Assembly (NCBI RefSeq): GCF_900292015.1 | Contig: NZ_LR130759.1 | Span: 1,550,001 to 1,614,000 of the forward strand | Direction of reading: 5' to 3' | DNA: 64,000 bases | Source of the DNA: Mycobacterium basiliense | GTDB taxonomy: Bacteria > Actinomycetota > Actinomycetes > Mycobacteriales > Mycobacteriaceae | Part shown: positions 63,542-64,000 of the stretch, in pieces | Layout: every line of letters starts with the position of its first letter | Numbering within the stretch: position 1 is the first letter of the stretch | The notes under the pieces: generated by a model | Told to the model about the DNA's origin: nothing | The model's input: only the letters and a program-made list of their open reading frames with translations | Database searches by the model: none | Program-made: the position numbers and the translations under genes

Positions 63542-64000
63542 ATGAAGTATTTCGAGCAGGACGCGATCCTGTCCGGCATCGGCATCTCGCGGATCGGCCG
63601 TCGCACCGGCATACCGGGGCTCGAGCTGACCATGGCGGCGGTGCGGGCCGCCATCGATGATGCGGGCCTGACCGCGGCCGACATCGACGGGATCGCGACG
63701 TTGGGCGACACCCCGGCCGGCGAGGTCAACGCCGAACTGCGGATCGATGCCGTGGACTGCGGGAGCGGGTTCGGCACCGGTGGTCTGCTGAGCCCGGTGA
63801 TGTCGGCGTGCCGGGCTGTCGCCGAGCGGCGTGCTCGTCATGTGATCGTCTACCGGACCATCCAAATGCTCGGCGGCACCGTGCCGGTAACACCTCAGCA
63901 GGACGCACCGGCCCCACCGCTTGCGCGCATGCTGGAAGTCCCCGAAGGGGCTCCGCGTCCCGCCGTCGGGCCGATGGACGACATCACCGATCTCATTGCG
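63542..64000 (+). CDS. Thiolase-like lipid-transfer protein, 5' part only
   Basis: The first 153 codons run off the window. KYFEQDAILSGIGISRIGRR, then LTMAAVRAAIDDAGLTAADI and DGIATLG, and the segment VIVYRTIQMLGGTVPVTP are typical of SCP2/Ltp-type thiolases, many of which lack the usual catalytic Cys and act as aldolases. The ACRAVAERRARHVIVYRT helix and strand fit this fold. It is divergent from the DUF35 gene. The Cys/His/Asn residues that would distinguish thiolase from aldolase are beyond the edge. Confidence 0.85.
   Translation, partial: MKYFEQDAILSGIGISRIGRRTGIPGLELTMAAVRAAIDDAGLTAADIDGIATLGDTPAGEVNAELRIDAVDCGSGFGTGGLLSPVMSACRAVAERRARHVIVYRTIQMLGGTVPVTPQQDAPAPPLARMLEVPEGAPRPAVGPMDDITDLIA

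Overview
The window comes from a high-GC, slow-growing Mycobacterium of the group that carries PE_PGRS genes (the M. kansasii / M. marinum / M. tuberculosis side of the genus). It has two PE_PGRS genes with intact PE domains, several DUF732 and other small secreted proteins, and a backbone I recognise from memory as the M. tuberculosis Rv3061c-Rv3096 segment in reverse order: GH5-like Rv3096, HxlR Rv3095, Rv3094c, Rv3093c, DUF808 Rv3092c, patatin Rv3091, SPFH protein, LLM protein, sulfatase Rv3077, Rv3076, CitE-like Rv3075c, Rv3073c, Rv3072c, DUF190/crcB/crcB, pgmA, tRNA-Ala, TetR/mmr, cstA, ligB and fadE22. It is not M. tuberculosis itself: large accessory blocks interrupt this backbone, and the kinase/virS/mymA block expected between the LLM gene and the SPFH gene is absent.

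Layout. 1-3.4 kb: secreted proteins, an IS256-type transposase scrap, and a decayed second copy of the sequence that precedes the PE_PGRS gene at 8.4 kb. 3.4-7.5 kb: Rv3096-Rv3093c block, with a palindromic operator between the divergent HxlR and dehydrogenase genes. 7.5-14.1 kb: accessory secreted protein, PE_PGRS, a GCS2-family ligase and an arylsulfatase. 14.3-15.2 kb: DUF808 membrane protein. 15.2-23.7 kb: the most notable region (below). 23.8-24.4 kb: a 71-bp minisatellite made of hairpins. 24.6-29.6 kb: SDR/TetR pair, DUF732 protein, patatin, SPFH protein. 29.6-33.6 kb: IS5-type scrap, second PE_PGRS, SelO pseudokinase, small membrane protein. 33.6-44.3 kb: conserved backbone to pgmA and tRNA-Ala(GGC), with an MbtK-like acyltransferase. 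44.3-52 kb: an accessory insert after the tRNA (TetR with twin operators, IS3 element with damaged DDE triad, LuxR/HD-GYP-like regulator, ABCG-like exporter, hemerythrin lipoprotein). 52-64 kb: mmr and its repressor, DoxX-like protein, nitroreductase plus Hsp70-like gene, cstA, ligB, SDR, fadE22, DUF35 protein and the start of a thiolase-like gene.

The 15.2-23.7 kb block is all on the minus strand and encodes, in transcription order, a MiaB paralogue, a SAM methyltransferase resembling prenyl-diphosphate C-methyltransferases, a cytochrome P450, a SnoaL/NTF2-fold protein, a LOG-type cytokinin-activating enzyme, a MiaA-type isopentenyltransferase and a MazG-like protein. P450, SnoaL and LOG are joined by two GTGA overlaps. 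These are the activities of a cytokinin pathway: prenylation of adenine, hydroxylation of the side chain, methylation of the prenyl donor, 2-methylthiolation, and release of the free base. The set parallels the fas/mtr locus of Rhodococcus fascians but is built from tRNA-modification-type enzymes. I propose that it is a dedicated locus for modified (methylthiolated or methylated) cytokinin-like adenines. Two further oddities support a history of duplication: the LOG protein begins with a decayed copy of the MiaB N-terminus, including the same GTG start context, and the MazG-like protein has lost two of its four expected metal ligands.
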